Assembly: GCA_007131745.1 (NCBI GenBank)
Contig: SLPX01000118.1
Span: 1-6,365, forward strand
Reading direction: 5' to 3'
DNA from: Myxococcales bacterium
Lineage (GTDB): Bacteria; Myxococcota; Polyangia; HGW-17; SLPX01
DNA length: 6,365 nt
The notes below the pieces were generated by a model, which saw nothing but the letters and a program-made list of their open reading frames with translations, was not told where the DNA came from and did no database searches. The position numbers were made by a program, and so were the translations under genes. Positions 1 to 6,365 of the stretch are shown one piece after another. The stretch's first letter is position 1. Each line of letters starts with the position of its first letter.

Positions 1-615
1 AACGATGACCCCAGGGTATGGGAATCCGAGATCAAAGAAATTGCTGCGACCGGCCTCTTGAAATACATGCACAAAGCAAAGTCGTGTTTTTCAGACCACG
101 TGGTATACGGTTATGCGCACGTGCCGCCGAGTCCGTTCATGTTGAAAGACTGGGAGCGATATGATGTTTCACGCTACGTGGATCCCGGTTGTTTTTCTCC
201 GGAGGAAGGTTTTCGCTCGGTCGAAGTTTCCCCAATGGAGATCCGCAATACCACCATGGAAAAAGATCTCGAAGCGCTTGCGGGTGAAGGAGATGTCTCG
301 AACTCAATTTTTCTCTTTCATGCCCCACCCTACTCCACCTGTCTGGATCGCGCTGCGCTTGACGGCAAAATGGTGGATCATGTGCCATTGGACCTTCATG
401 TTGGAAGCATTGCAATAAAACGGTTCATTGAGAAAAGGCAACCGTTGGTTACGCTGCATGGACACATTCACGAGTCTTCTCGGCTCACTGGACGATTCAA
501 GGAGATGTCAGGCAGAACCGTCATGCTCCAGGCGGCGCACGACGGGAGCGAACTCTGTTTGATAGCATTCGACCCGCGTGATCCCTGGAACACGGCCGAA
601 AGAAAACTCCTTTGA
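1..615 (+). CDS. Metallophosphoesterase (calcineurin-like), 5'-truncated by the window edge
   Basis: The reading frame is open from base 1 to a TGA at 613-615, giving 204 visible residues; the true start lies upstream. The first visible residues, N-D-D-P, fit the GN[DH][DE] metal-binding block of calcineurin-like phosphoesterases, in the variant where Asp replaces the usual His. Later come F-H-A-P-P (His codon at 319-321) and L-H-G-H-I-H (460-471), the two histidine blocks that complete the two-metal site. The missing N-terminal part should carry the D-x-H block. The middle section (YGYAHVPPSPF, then a KDWERYDVSRYVDPG-type stretch) resembles a group of small bacterial and archaeal metallophosphoesterases of unknown substrate. 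No signal peptide or membrane segment is visible, so a cytoplasmic hydrolase is likely. The gene converges on the minus-strand operon with a 16-base gap between stops. The fold is well supported; the substrate cannot be told. Confidence 0.88.
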   Translation, partial: NDDPRVWESEIKEIAATGLLKYMHKAKSCFSDHVVYGYAHVPPSPFMLKDWERYDVSRYVDPGCFSPEEGFRSVEVSPMEIRNTTMEKDLEALAGEGDVSNSIFLFHAPPYSTCLDRAALDGKMVDHVPLDLHVGSIAIKRFIEKRQPLVTLHGHIHESSRLTGRFKEMSGRTVMLQAAHDGSELCLIAFDPRDPWNTAERKLL

Positions 616-631
616 GATTCTTCAGATTCGA

Positions 632-3600
632 TCATTCTCCCCTGAGGGGCAGTTTTCTTGCAGCATCTGTGACGGCATCTATTTTCACTGCAAAAGATGT
701 GCGATTCTGAATGTCCGAATCAGTAATGAAGTGAATATCGAGAAGGCCTTCGGCTCGATATCCCGTGCGCAAATAATTTATCTCCGCAAGACAAGCGCTC
801 CATCCTTCAAGCCAAAGCTGAAGCTTTGCGCGTGCTTCTTTGTTGTTTTCGTCATGAATCAAAAGGTCGATGTCGCTTCCAGGGCCTGCTGTTGCGTTTT
901 TCGAGCTTCCTATTACGTAAACCGCTTTTACTCCGTACTGCCCTGGAAGAATCTGGGAGGCTATCCGCTCCGCCATCCTTAGTCTCCATCTCCAGTGATC
1001 CTTGTTTCCGATCCAATGATCCTCTGCAAACTCCACCGCCGTATCAATGGACGCCGCCGGATCGGCCAAGAGCGCCACCGCCCTGTCTTCATTGGCGTTC
1101 ATCAGAACCCGGGCGACCTTTCCATCCGTAACATTTTGTACGTCGATAACGCGCAACGTATTTCCAAGATAGCCGTATTCCGGCAACATTTCCTCCAGGA
1201 TGCTGGGAGCCTCCCGGAAAAAGGACTCGTTGAAAACAACATCATCGTCATCCGGGTAAAGCGGCAGATACCTGATGGATGCCTCCAGCAGATCCTGAAA
1301 AAAATGGGTGCCGAAAGAAAGATCCGGGAGATAGTTGCCCTTCTTCCGGGCAACCTCTATAAGCATGGCGCAATGGTTTATATCTGCATACGTAACCTTG
1401 ACGCCCAGCTTTATGTCACCGCGACTCCCCCATCGGCCGGGGCCAATCAAAATGAATTGTTTTTTCGGCAGCTGCCTGTTCAACATGCCCACAGCCTGCC
1501 CCACAGCCAAAAGATCGGTTCGTTCGCTTAATTCACTGTAGCCCTCTCCATCGACGTAAACTATGTGGGTGATATTAGGAACCATGCCGTTGGAAACATA
1601 CTTTCGTGCTGTAAACAGAATATCCCTGTCAGGGACGCTTTCCGGGATCACAACCGGCACCCCGCCCGATGCATGGCTTTGCGGCCTGCACTGAAGCAAG
1701 TAAAACGATTCGCCGTCATGCGCGAACTCAACATCCACGGGTGTTCCTATTGCCTCGTATAGAGACTTCAGAATGGCTTTCACCTGTTCAATGAACCCGC
1801 CCCGGCTGGTCATGCCCTGGAAAGTAACCACAGTGCGATCCTTGGAATAATCCGCGCTGATTCCCATCGGGTGGCGCACCATGCCGTCCGCGACAATGGA
1901 CACTATTTTTGAAACCGCGGGATAATCCGACCCGACCTCTTTGATGAAAACATCAAAATCTATTGTTTCAAAGGTGTTCTCCTCAAGATTGATCACATCT
2001 ATCTTGGCGGGTGAATACCTCATTATCTCGTCAACGGTGACATTAGCGCGAAGATTGGGTTTCCCCGGTGCAACGAGAACCGGATAGTCTTCCGTTCGAT
2101 CAACGGCTCTTGTGCCCAGCCCCGGAACGAGACGCAGCAATCCGTCTTCCCGGTCTATGCGCGGCGACCACCTGAACTCATTGTATGTCAGAGCCACACC
2201 TGCAAAAGACGGAAAAAAATATTTTCCAACCTTTTTCCCGACGACTTCCTGGATTAAAACTCCCATCTCTTCATCAAAATCCAGGAGACCTTTTTTGGAA
2301 CGATACTCTATCGGATCCGGGCTGAAGGTGGATGCGTAAACTTCTGCAACAGCATCCAGCAAGGCATCCAGCCTGTCTTTTTTTCTTCCCTGGTTGGCAA
2401 GAAAAAGACTCTTGTATTTACCCGAAAAAGCGGACCCCAGGCGATCTTCCAACAGACTGGAAGATCTCACGATTATGGGAACATCTCCCAGATCGTCCAG
2501 CGCCATGGAGAGTCCCCTGACCATGTCCTGCGAAAAACTGGAACTCTTAAACACCTGAACAAGGTGGGGATAGTCCTGACGAATCTTTTCAGCGTTTTGG
2601 TAGCGACGCTCGTATGCTTCTTCCAAATTGTTGTGGTTCAAAAAGTCAATCAACCCGTCGGATGTCACGTACCAGGTCTTCGGGGTCTTGATTTCACCGA
2701 TCTCGGGGAACCTGTCCCTGGATCTTTCCAGCACGAGACTACCCAGGAAAATACCGGCGCCCTTTCCGCCCAGCCTGCCGTATGCAGCGGATGGATAGAT
2801 GACTCTTTCCATTGCATCAAAAAAATCATCCAATTCCACATACTTTTTTGCGATATGAACAAAGCCCGGATCATCACTGAAAAACCGTTTGATCAGTCCG
2901 ACCTTGACTCCGTTTACCGTACTCAGGGAAAGATCAATTCCGTCGGAGCTGTGATGCTTGAAACGCCTCACCGCATCGTTCAAATCCTTCCAGGATGTAT
3001 GAAGATTGAGCATGGGGCCTACAAGGGATGATGCCCTGTCTTCATGAATCCATTTCTGAATCAGCGATAAAATCTCCTTGTTATTTAAATTCGCGGCTGC
3101 AAGCTCGAATATCTCCTCCAGGGGTTGATGGGGGCCTTTCATGTTGGTTCTTTGAACAGGCTTGTTGATCTCTCCAGTGACGTCTTCTCTTTTCAGGTCC
3201 ACGAATCTCTGAAGCAACTCACCGGCCTCTCCCACTCCCAGCCAGCACAAATGGTTCAACATCCTCCGGGAAATCCTTTCGTAAAGCTGGGGCTCCGTTT
3301 TTTTCAACATGTCCAACGCTACTTCCCATTCCCGCGCCCGAGTTGCGGCCGAAAGACCATTGTTGTCAAACATGTTGCGGAGTTTCTTGTGAAGCAGGAA
3401 ATGCCCGATGCGATCCGCAATCGTTTTGATGAGCTTCATCTCTTCCTGCAGAAAGGGACCATGGTCTGCAGGAGGCATGTCCTTGCTGTATCCCACCTCC
3501 ACCCGGCCCGCTGCTTCATCCTGGATCATGATCTCAGCGTAATGCCGAGCCACACACGTATCAAAACCACTCGTTGAGTAGACGCTGCTTTCCAAAAAAA

Positions 3601-3796
3601 TGGATGCATGGCAGATTTCCGGATATTGCCATCCCTTGGGGATCACCCCGACAACTTCGTTTAACACTTCATCTATATTTCGCCCGGTCCGGCTTAAAAG
3701 CTCCTCTATGGAGTAAAGACAGGCGAGTTCTTTCGCCCGCTCCCTTAGCTCTTGCAACAGGGAGCTTTCCGACCTGTTTTCTTTTTCGTCAGTCAT
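632..3796 (-). CDS. Multidomain protein: putative sensor domain, helical segment, PPDK/PEP-synthase-type ATP-grasp domain, GRWG domain, C-terminal nucleotidyltransferase
   Basis: A protein of 1054 residues. Residues about 14-140 resemble an input domain often found in front of PAS/histidine-kinase proteins: an ELACLY start, then IPKGWQYPE, GRVEVGYS and GPFLQEE. Residues about 150-290 are mostly helical (REWEVALDMLKK, RRMLNHLCWLG). Residues about 335-706 form the PPDK N-terminal ATP-binding domain: glycine-rich GRLGGKGAG (340-348), IIVRSSSLLED (441-451), MGVLIQEVVG (511-520), PGLGTRAVD (558-566), and DVEFA...LLQCRP (688-705) with E690, Q702 and R704 at the expected ATP/metal positions. Residues about 720-900 are a domain shared with the upstream gene (IGPGRWGSRGD 783-793; FGTHFFQDL 828-836). 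Residues about 940-1054 are a nucleotidyltransferase. The phosphohistidine swivel domain and PEP barrel of true PPDK/PEP synthase are absent, so standard PEP synthesis is unlikely. No membrane segment is visible. The ATG start is supported by a strong Shine-Dalgarno match and by overlap with the upstream gene. The actual reaction is unknown; automatic labels such as 'PEP synthase' would be misleading. Confidence 0.9.
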   Translation of the reverse strand: MTDEKENRSESSLLQELRERAKELACLYSIEELLSRTGRNIDEVLNEVVGVIPKGWQYPEICHASIFLESSVYSTSGFDTCVARHYAEIMIQDEAAGRVEVGYSKDMPPADHGPFLQEEMKLIKTIADRIGHFLLHKKLRNMFDNNGLSAATRAREWEVALDMLKKTEPQLYERISRRMLNHLCWLGVGEAGELLQRFVDLKREDVTGEINKPVQRTNMKGPHQPLEEIFELAAANLNNKEILSLIQKWIHEDRASSLVGPMLNLHTSWKDLNDAVRRFKHHSSDGIDLSLSTVNGVKVGLIKRFFSDDPGFVHIAKKYVELDDFFDAMERVIYPSAAYGRLGGKGAGIFLGSLVLERSRDRFPEIGEIKTPKTWYVTSDGLIDFLNHNNLEEAYERRYQNAEKIRQDYPHLVQVFKSSSFSQDMVRGLSMALDDLGDVPIIVRSSSLLEDRLGSAFSGKYKSLFLANQGRKKDRLDALLDAVAEVYASTFSPDPIEYRSKKGLLDFDEEMGVLIQEVVGKKVGKYFFPSFAGVALTYNEFRWSPRIDREDGLLRLVPGLGTRAVDRTEDYPVLVAPGKPNLRANVTVDEIMRYSPAKIDVINLEENTFETIDFDVFIKEVGSDYPAVSKIVSIVADGMVRHPMGISADYSKDRTVVTFQGMTSRGGFIEQVKAILKSLYEAIGTPVDVEFAHDGESFYLLQCRPQSHASGGVPVVIPESVPDRDILFTARKYVSNGMVPNITHIVYVDGEGYSELSERTDLLAVGQAVGMLNRQLPKKQFILIGPGRWGSRGDIKLGVKVTYADINHCAMLIEVARKKGNYLPDLSFGTHFFQDLLEASIRYLPLYPDDDDVVFNESFFREAPSILEEMLPEYGYLGNTLRVIDVQNVTDGKVARVLMNANEDRAVALLADPAASIDTAVEFAEDHWIGNKDHWRWRLRMAERIASQILPGQYGVKAVYVIGSSKNATAGPGSDIDLLIHDENNKEARAKLQLWLEGWSACLAEINYLRTGYRAEGLLDIHFITDSDIQNRTSFAVKIDAVTDAARKLPLRGE
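635..979 (-). other. Nucleotidyltransferase domain (polymerase beta superfamily) fused to the ATP-grasp protein
   Basis: This covers residues about 940-1054 of the 1054-residue protein. The signature is a glycine-serine turn and acidic pair: V-I-G-S-S (961-965), then GPGSDIDLLI (971-980), with D975 and D977 as the metal-binding pair. A third acidic residue follows in L-L-D-I-H-F (D1020). This matches the G-S...D-x-D...D layout of minimal nucleotidyltransferases, which transfer a nucleotide (usually AMP) to a protein, small molecule or RNA. All three acidic residues are present, so the domain is predicted to be active. Such domains occur in MNT antitoxins, aminoglycoside nucleotidyltransferases and GlnD/GlnE-type regulators; the sequence does not say which role applies here. 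Confidence 0.82.
639..655 (+). terminator. Weak candidate terminator for the metallophosphoesterase gene
   Basis: A perfect but short GC stem (CCCC, loop TGA, GGGG; 639-649) is followed two bases later by TTTT, 24 bases after the + strand stop codon. It lies inside the last codons of the convergent gene. A four-pair stem is short for an intrinsic terminator and could occur by chance, so this is only a candidate. The opposite strand has no matching T-tract. Confidence 0.22.
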
Positions 3797-3815
3797 TGTA
3801 TTTGATCACCCCTTT
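3789..3815 (-). promoter_or_regulatory. Shine-Dalgarno and 8-base gene overlap: translational coupling of the two ATP-grasp genes
   Basis: On the minus strand the downstream start ATG (3796-3794) lies inside the end of the upstream gene, which stops with TGA at 3791-3789; the shared bases read ATGACTGA. Upstream of the start, AAAGGGGTGATC (3815-3804) matches 10 of 12 bases of the extended anti-Shine-Dalgarno complement AAGGAGGTGATC. These bases also encode K-G-V-I of the upstream protein, six codons before its stop. The arrangement fixes the start of the 1054-residue protein and predicts coupled, roughly matched synthesis of both products. Confidence 0.82.
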
Positions 3816-5519
3816 GCCCGAGCGGCCGTCCACCGCAATACTGAGAGGCTTGTCACACCTGACGTGCCGTACATACGAGGTTGCAGCTATTTCTCGCTGA
3901 GCGCCAAGCCGGTGCCAATCTACTCCTGTCTCGCACCCAACCGGCAAGGAAAAGTAGAACACGCCGAAACTCGTTAGGTTGTGAAAAAAATGAGACCCCT
4001 GGCTCATTCCCGCGTCCATGTCCGGAAGCGCAACTTCAACGATAGCGCGGGCGCCGCTTATCTGTCCCCATTGGACCGGCACTCCGCATGCGGGATCCGA
4101 TGTTCCCCATCGGCCGAATCCGATAAGAAGATAAGGGGTATTATTATCAACGAGGGTGTCATTGATTTTACCCAGGTCCCGGGCGATTTCCCTTGTGACA
4201 GCAGGCCCGAAAGTTTCGGGCACAACATAAACTATGTCTTTTACATTTTCCTTTGTTCCGTTTCCCAAAGTAGATTCGCATCCAACCAGGACGTTCTCAC
4301 CACAAAGCTCATCTTCGGACAGGTCCACCCGATCGCTCGAAACCACCATCGGGCGAATCTGCAAAAAACCAAAACGAGCCGGCACTCCTCTTTTCAAATC
4401 CAGGCTCATTGCAAATTCAATTTCCACCGGTGTGGACAGATGTTCTTGCCCCGCTTTCAGCAGATCCCGAAGCAATTCATCGAACGCAGGATCTTCAAAA
4501 TAAAACAAGGGAGCAAAATCAAGAACCCGCGGCCCCTTCACTCCAACTCCGGGCATGAGACGATCCGAACGCACATCATAAGTGGATGCAATAAACCGCA
4601 ATGAATCGTCGTAATCCGCGTCGGTCAGATCCCCCCGGAAGAGGTGCTCGTTTTCTCCAAGCGGATCATAATTCGGCTTCATCCCCATGTTTACGGCCCA
4701 AAAACCCGTCTGAGTGAACTTCATCATGTCGCCCAAATTATTGAACGGCGGAGGAGCTTTCGGATACGCGGGGGAAAAGTTCCATGAAGGTTCTCCGTCC
4801 ACGATTGTCTTTCCAAGCCCCAGCGCAAGGCTGCAAACGCCGTCTTCAGGCTCGGCATGTCCGGTTGGATAGAAATTGTATGAACGAAGCACTCCAGAAA
4901 CAGTCGGATAAAAGCGATCATTCAGCCTCGTTCCCACGATCTCCTGGATAATGACCGCCATTTTTTCCTCGCAACAAACGTCCTTGAGGCTTTTTCGGTA
5001 TTGCCGGGCGCTGTTGAAAAAAGTCGAAGCAAAGACGAATTTCACCGCCCGGGCCAACTGAAAGAATCTTTCATCTCTTGAAGGCTTGTTGTTCGGAATC
5101 ATCTTTGTAGAGTAAACCCCGGCAAAAGGCCTGTACATGGCATCTTCCAACAAGCTCGACGACCGGATCGCAAGTGGAATGACGACTTCTTCAGCAAGGG
5201 CTCTCAGATCCCCGACGATTTCGTAGGGCAATTCCGCTCTGTCAAACGCCATTGCAATGCGATCATCGGACAGGTCTTCTTGTTCCACAAGACCGTACAA
5301 GTTGTTTTGCTCCATGAAAGAAGAAAACACATCGGTCGTCAAAACCACCATCTTGGGAATATCGACCGTGAAAGCGCTGTATCGCGCGGAAAATTCTTTC
5401 AGGCGCTCGGATATTGCAATCAACCCGGCACCTTTTCCGCCGAGTTCTCCTCTTCCAATGCGCATGATCGTGTTTTCGGATCCAAACAATCTTCGGTCGA
5501 AATCAGGGAGGGGTAACAT
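3789..5519 (-). CDS. Orphan PPDK/PEP-synthase-type ATP-grasp protein with C-terminal GRWG domain
   Basis: A protein of 576 residues from ATG 5519. Residues about 18-392 are the PPDK N-terminal (PEP/pyruvate-binding, ATP-grasp) domain: glycine-rich GELGGKGAG (24-32), AIRSSSLLED (117-126), MAVIIQEIVG (187-196), LALGLGKTIVDG (231-242), and VEIEFA...FLQIRP (365-390) with E368, Q387 and R389 in the positions that bind ATP and metal in PPDK. Residues about 425-530 hold LIGFGRWGTSDP (465-476), a QISGARAIVEV stretch and SQGSHFFHNL (506-515). The tail ends in DGRSGKGVIKY. The histidine swivel domain and PEP/pyruvate barrel are missing, so the protein is about 576 residues against roughly 800-900 for complete enzymes; there is no sign of a frameshift or truncation. 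A TTG at 5537 would add six residues, but ATG 5519 has a better-spaced GAGAG (5530-5526). It overlaps the next gene by 8 bases and lies 96 bases after the glutamate dehydrogenase stop. Likely a cytoplasmic ATP-using protein; its acceptor is unknown. Confidence 0.88.
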   Translation of the reverse strand: MLPLPDFDRRLFGSENTIMRIGRGELGGKGAGLIAISERLKEFSARYSAFTVDIPKMVVLTTDVFSSFMEQNNLYGLVEQEDLSDDRIAMAFDRAELPYEIVGDLRALAEEVVIPLAIRSSSLLEDAMYRPFAGVYSTKMIPNNKPSRDERFFQLARAVKFVFASTFFNSARQYRKSLKDVCCEEKMAVIIQEIVGTRLNDRFYPTVSGVLRSYNFYPTGHAEPEDGVCSLALGLGKTIVDGEPSWNFSPAYPKAPPPFNNLGDMMKFTQTGFWAVNMGMKPNYDPLGENEHLFRGDLTDADYDDSLRFIASTYDVRSDRLMPGVGVKGPRVLDFAPLFYFEDPAFDELLRDLLKAGQEHLSTPVEIEFAMSLDLKRGVPARFGFLQIRPMVVSSDRVDLSEDELCGENVLVGCESTLGNGTKENVKDIVYVVPETFGPAVTREIARDLGKINDTLVDNNTPYLLIGFGRWGTSDPACGVPVQWGQISGARAIVEVALPDMDAGMSQGSHFFHNLTSFGVFYFSLPVGCETGVDWHRLGAQREIAATSYVRHVRCDKPLSIAVDGRSGKGVIKYND

Positions 5520-5615
5520 GAATGTCTCTCGTTTCAATATTCCGCTGTATGAGTTTCAATTTCCTGACAAAAGGATTCGGGTCCGCTCCGTAAGGACTGA
5601 AGTCGCTGCATGGGG
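5520..5615 (-). promoter_or_regulatory. Gap between gdhA and the ATP-grasp genes, with a paired direct repeat
   Basis: These 96 bases separate the glutamate dehydrogenase stop from the ATG at 5519. I see no convincing intrinsic terminator: the only hairpin is a four-pair GTCC/GGAC stem near 5581-5597 without a T-tract. I also see no clear sigma-70 promoter; a TTGTCA hexamer is present but lacks a good -10 partner at normal spacing. The gap contains the octamer ATTGAAAC twice on the minus strand (5560-5553 and 5538-5531), exactly 22 bases apart, which could be an operator. Read-through from gdhA is therefore possible but not shown. Confidence 0.3.
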
Positions 5616-6365
5616 TCAAACCCAACCGCGCTCCTTGCACGCTATTGCAACCCGGCTTACCGAGATCAGATAAGCCGCGTCTCTCAGGCTGAGGTTCTTC
5701 TTTTCGGCCGACTCGCTTACACTCATGAATGCCGCCGTCATTTTCCAGTCCAGTTTCCCCAAAACCTCGTCTTTGGTCCAGAAGTAGTTCATATTGCTTT
5801 GAACCTGTTCAAAATAGCTGCAAACGGCTCCACCTCCATTGGCCAGAAAATCAGGCAATACAAAAACTCCCCTTTCCTGCAAAACTTTGTCCGCGTCAAG
5901 GGTGGTCGGACCGTTCGCCCCTTCGGCCACAACTTTTACCGAATCGTGGATCTTAGCGACTCCGTTCTTGTCTATCTGGTTTTCAAGGGCGGCGGGTATC
6001 AGGATATCTACTTCTTGTTCAAGCCATGCATCTCCATGCAAAACTTCATAACCCATGTCCAAGGCTTTATTCTTGTCTATTCCTCCATACCTGTCCGTGA
6101 TGGAGTCGAGTTCATCGTAATCCACCCCGCTGCTTTTTCGGTAGGTATAAGGTTTTTTGTCGGACTGGTCCCAACATGCAACCGCGATAACCTTACCCCC
6201 GAGGCGGGTATACAATTGGATGGCATGGCGCGCTACACTGCCGAACCCCTGAACCGAGGCGGATGTGTCTCCTATTCGGATCCTCTTTTCTTTCAACAGT
6301 TCCCTCAAAGTATAGATCAAGCCATAGCCGGTGGCTTCCTCCCGACCCAAAGATCCCGCCATTGC
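5616..6365 (-). CDS. gdhA: Glutamate dehydrogenase (Glu/Leu/Phe/Val dehydrogenase family), C-terminal part, 5'-truncated by the window edge
   Basis: The last 249 residues of a protein that would normally be about 410-450 long; the missing part carries the substrate-binding domain and catalytic lysine. The visible part is the NAD(P)-binding domain and C-terminal helices. Counting the first visible Ala as 1, GSLGREEATGYG (4-15) is the family motif leading into the nucleotide-binding domain. GFGSVA (40-45) is the dinucleotide-binding glycine turn. EGANGPTT (148-155) and PDFLANGGG (171-179), followed by SYFEQVQ, are the strongly conserved cofactor and hinge blocks. The enzyme interconverts glutamate with 2-oxoglutarate and ammonia in the cytoplasm. 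Leucine, phenylalanine or valine dehydrogenase is less likely, because the conserved blocks are of the glutamate type. Cofactor preference (NAD or NADP) cannot be fixed with confidence. The segment after the second Rossmann strand (CWDQSDKKPYTYRKSSG) is unlike the usual V-S-D-S-x-G form. It lies upstream of the two ATP-grasp genes on the same strand. Confidence 0.9.
   Translation of the reverse strand, partial: AMAGSLGREEATGYGLIYTLRELLKEKRIRIGDTSASVQGFGSVARHAIQLYTRLGGKVIAVACWDQSDKKPYTYRKSSGVDYDELDSITDRYGGIDKNKALDMGYEVLHGDAWLEQEVDILIPAALENQIDKNGVAKIHDSVKVVAEGANGPTTLDADKVLQERGVFVLPDFLANGGGAVCSYFEQVQSNMNYFWTKDEVLGKLDWKMTAAFMSVSESAEKKNLSLRDAAYLISVSRVAIACKERGWV

Noticed and set aside
598..615. Intrinsic terminator for the minus-strand operon
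   Set aside because: The minus strand has CTC-AAAG-GAG followed by TTTTCTTT, but a three-pair stem is too weak to call.
995..1531. Open frame of 178 codons on the + strand, and others at 2564-3031 and 3125-3577
   Set aside because: All lie antisense to the 1054-residue gene, have no family motif and no plausible promoter or ribosome site.
3981..4604. Open frame of 207 codons on the + strand, opposite the 576-residue gene
   Set aside because: It lies wholly antisense to a gene with clear ATP-grasp motifs, and its translation is low-complexity with no recognisable domain; it is a shadow frame.
632..5519. Naming the two genes ppsA or ppdK
   Set aside because: Both lack the phosphohistidine and PEP/pyruvate domains required for those enzymes, so the symbols would imply a reaction the sequence does not support.
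5520..5537. Upstream TTG start adding six residues to the 576-residue protein
   Set aside because: The nearest purine-rich stretch is only about three bases from the TTG, while ATG 5519 has GAGAG at normal spacing and begins close to the conserved domain.
5531..5560. GTTTCAAT repeats as part of a CRISPR array
   Set aside because: Only two copies of eight bases with a 22-base period; CRISPR repeats are longer, more numerous and separated by longer spacers.

Overview
The window is densely coding, of moderate GC, and looks bacterial. The phrasing of the glutamate-dehydrogenase fragment, the orphan pyruvate-phosphate-dikinase-type proteins and the metallophosphoesterase recall sulfate-reducing or syntrophic deltaproteobacteria (Desulfobacterota). 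That placement is an inference from remembered family resemblance, not from a search. I see no mobile element, CRISPR array, tRNA or rRNA.

Layout. Positions 1-615 (+ strand) hold the 3' part of a metallophosphoesterase gene, whose 5' end lies outside the window. It converges with a block of minus-strand genes, with only 16 bases between the two stop codons. The minus-strand genes, in transcription order, are: the 3' part of a glutamate dehydrogenase gene (6365-5616); a 96-base gap; a 576-residue protein built on the pyruvate phosphate dikinase (PPDK) / PEP synthase ATP-binding domain (5519-3789); and a 1054-residue relative (3796-632). The last two genes overlap by 8 bases. The second start is preceded by a Shine-Dalgarno match lying inside the end of the first, so they are almost certainly translated as a coupled pair.

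The most interesting feature is this tandem pair. Both keep the recognisable ATP-grasp motifs of PPDK/PEP synthase, but neither has the swivelling phosphohistidine domain or the PEP/pyruvate barrel that such enzymes need. Instead, both continue into a shared C-terminal domain with a GRWG motif and a G[ST]HFF motif. The larger protein adds a putative sensor domain and a helical segment at its N-terminus, and a polymerase-beta-superfamily nucleotidyltransferase domain with all three acidic residues at its C-terminus. The pair is therefore unlikely to make PEP by the standard route. It looks more like an ATP-dependent signalling or protein-modifying module, possibly connected to the upstream glutamate dehydrogenase. 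That role is inference.
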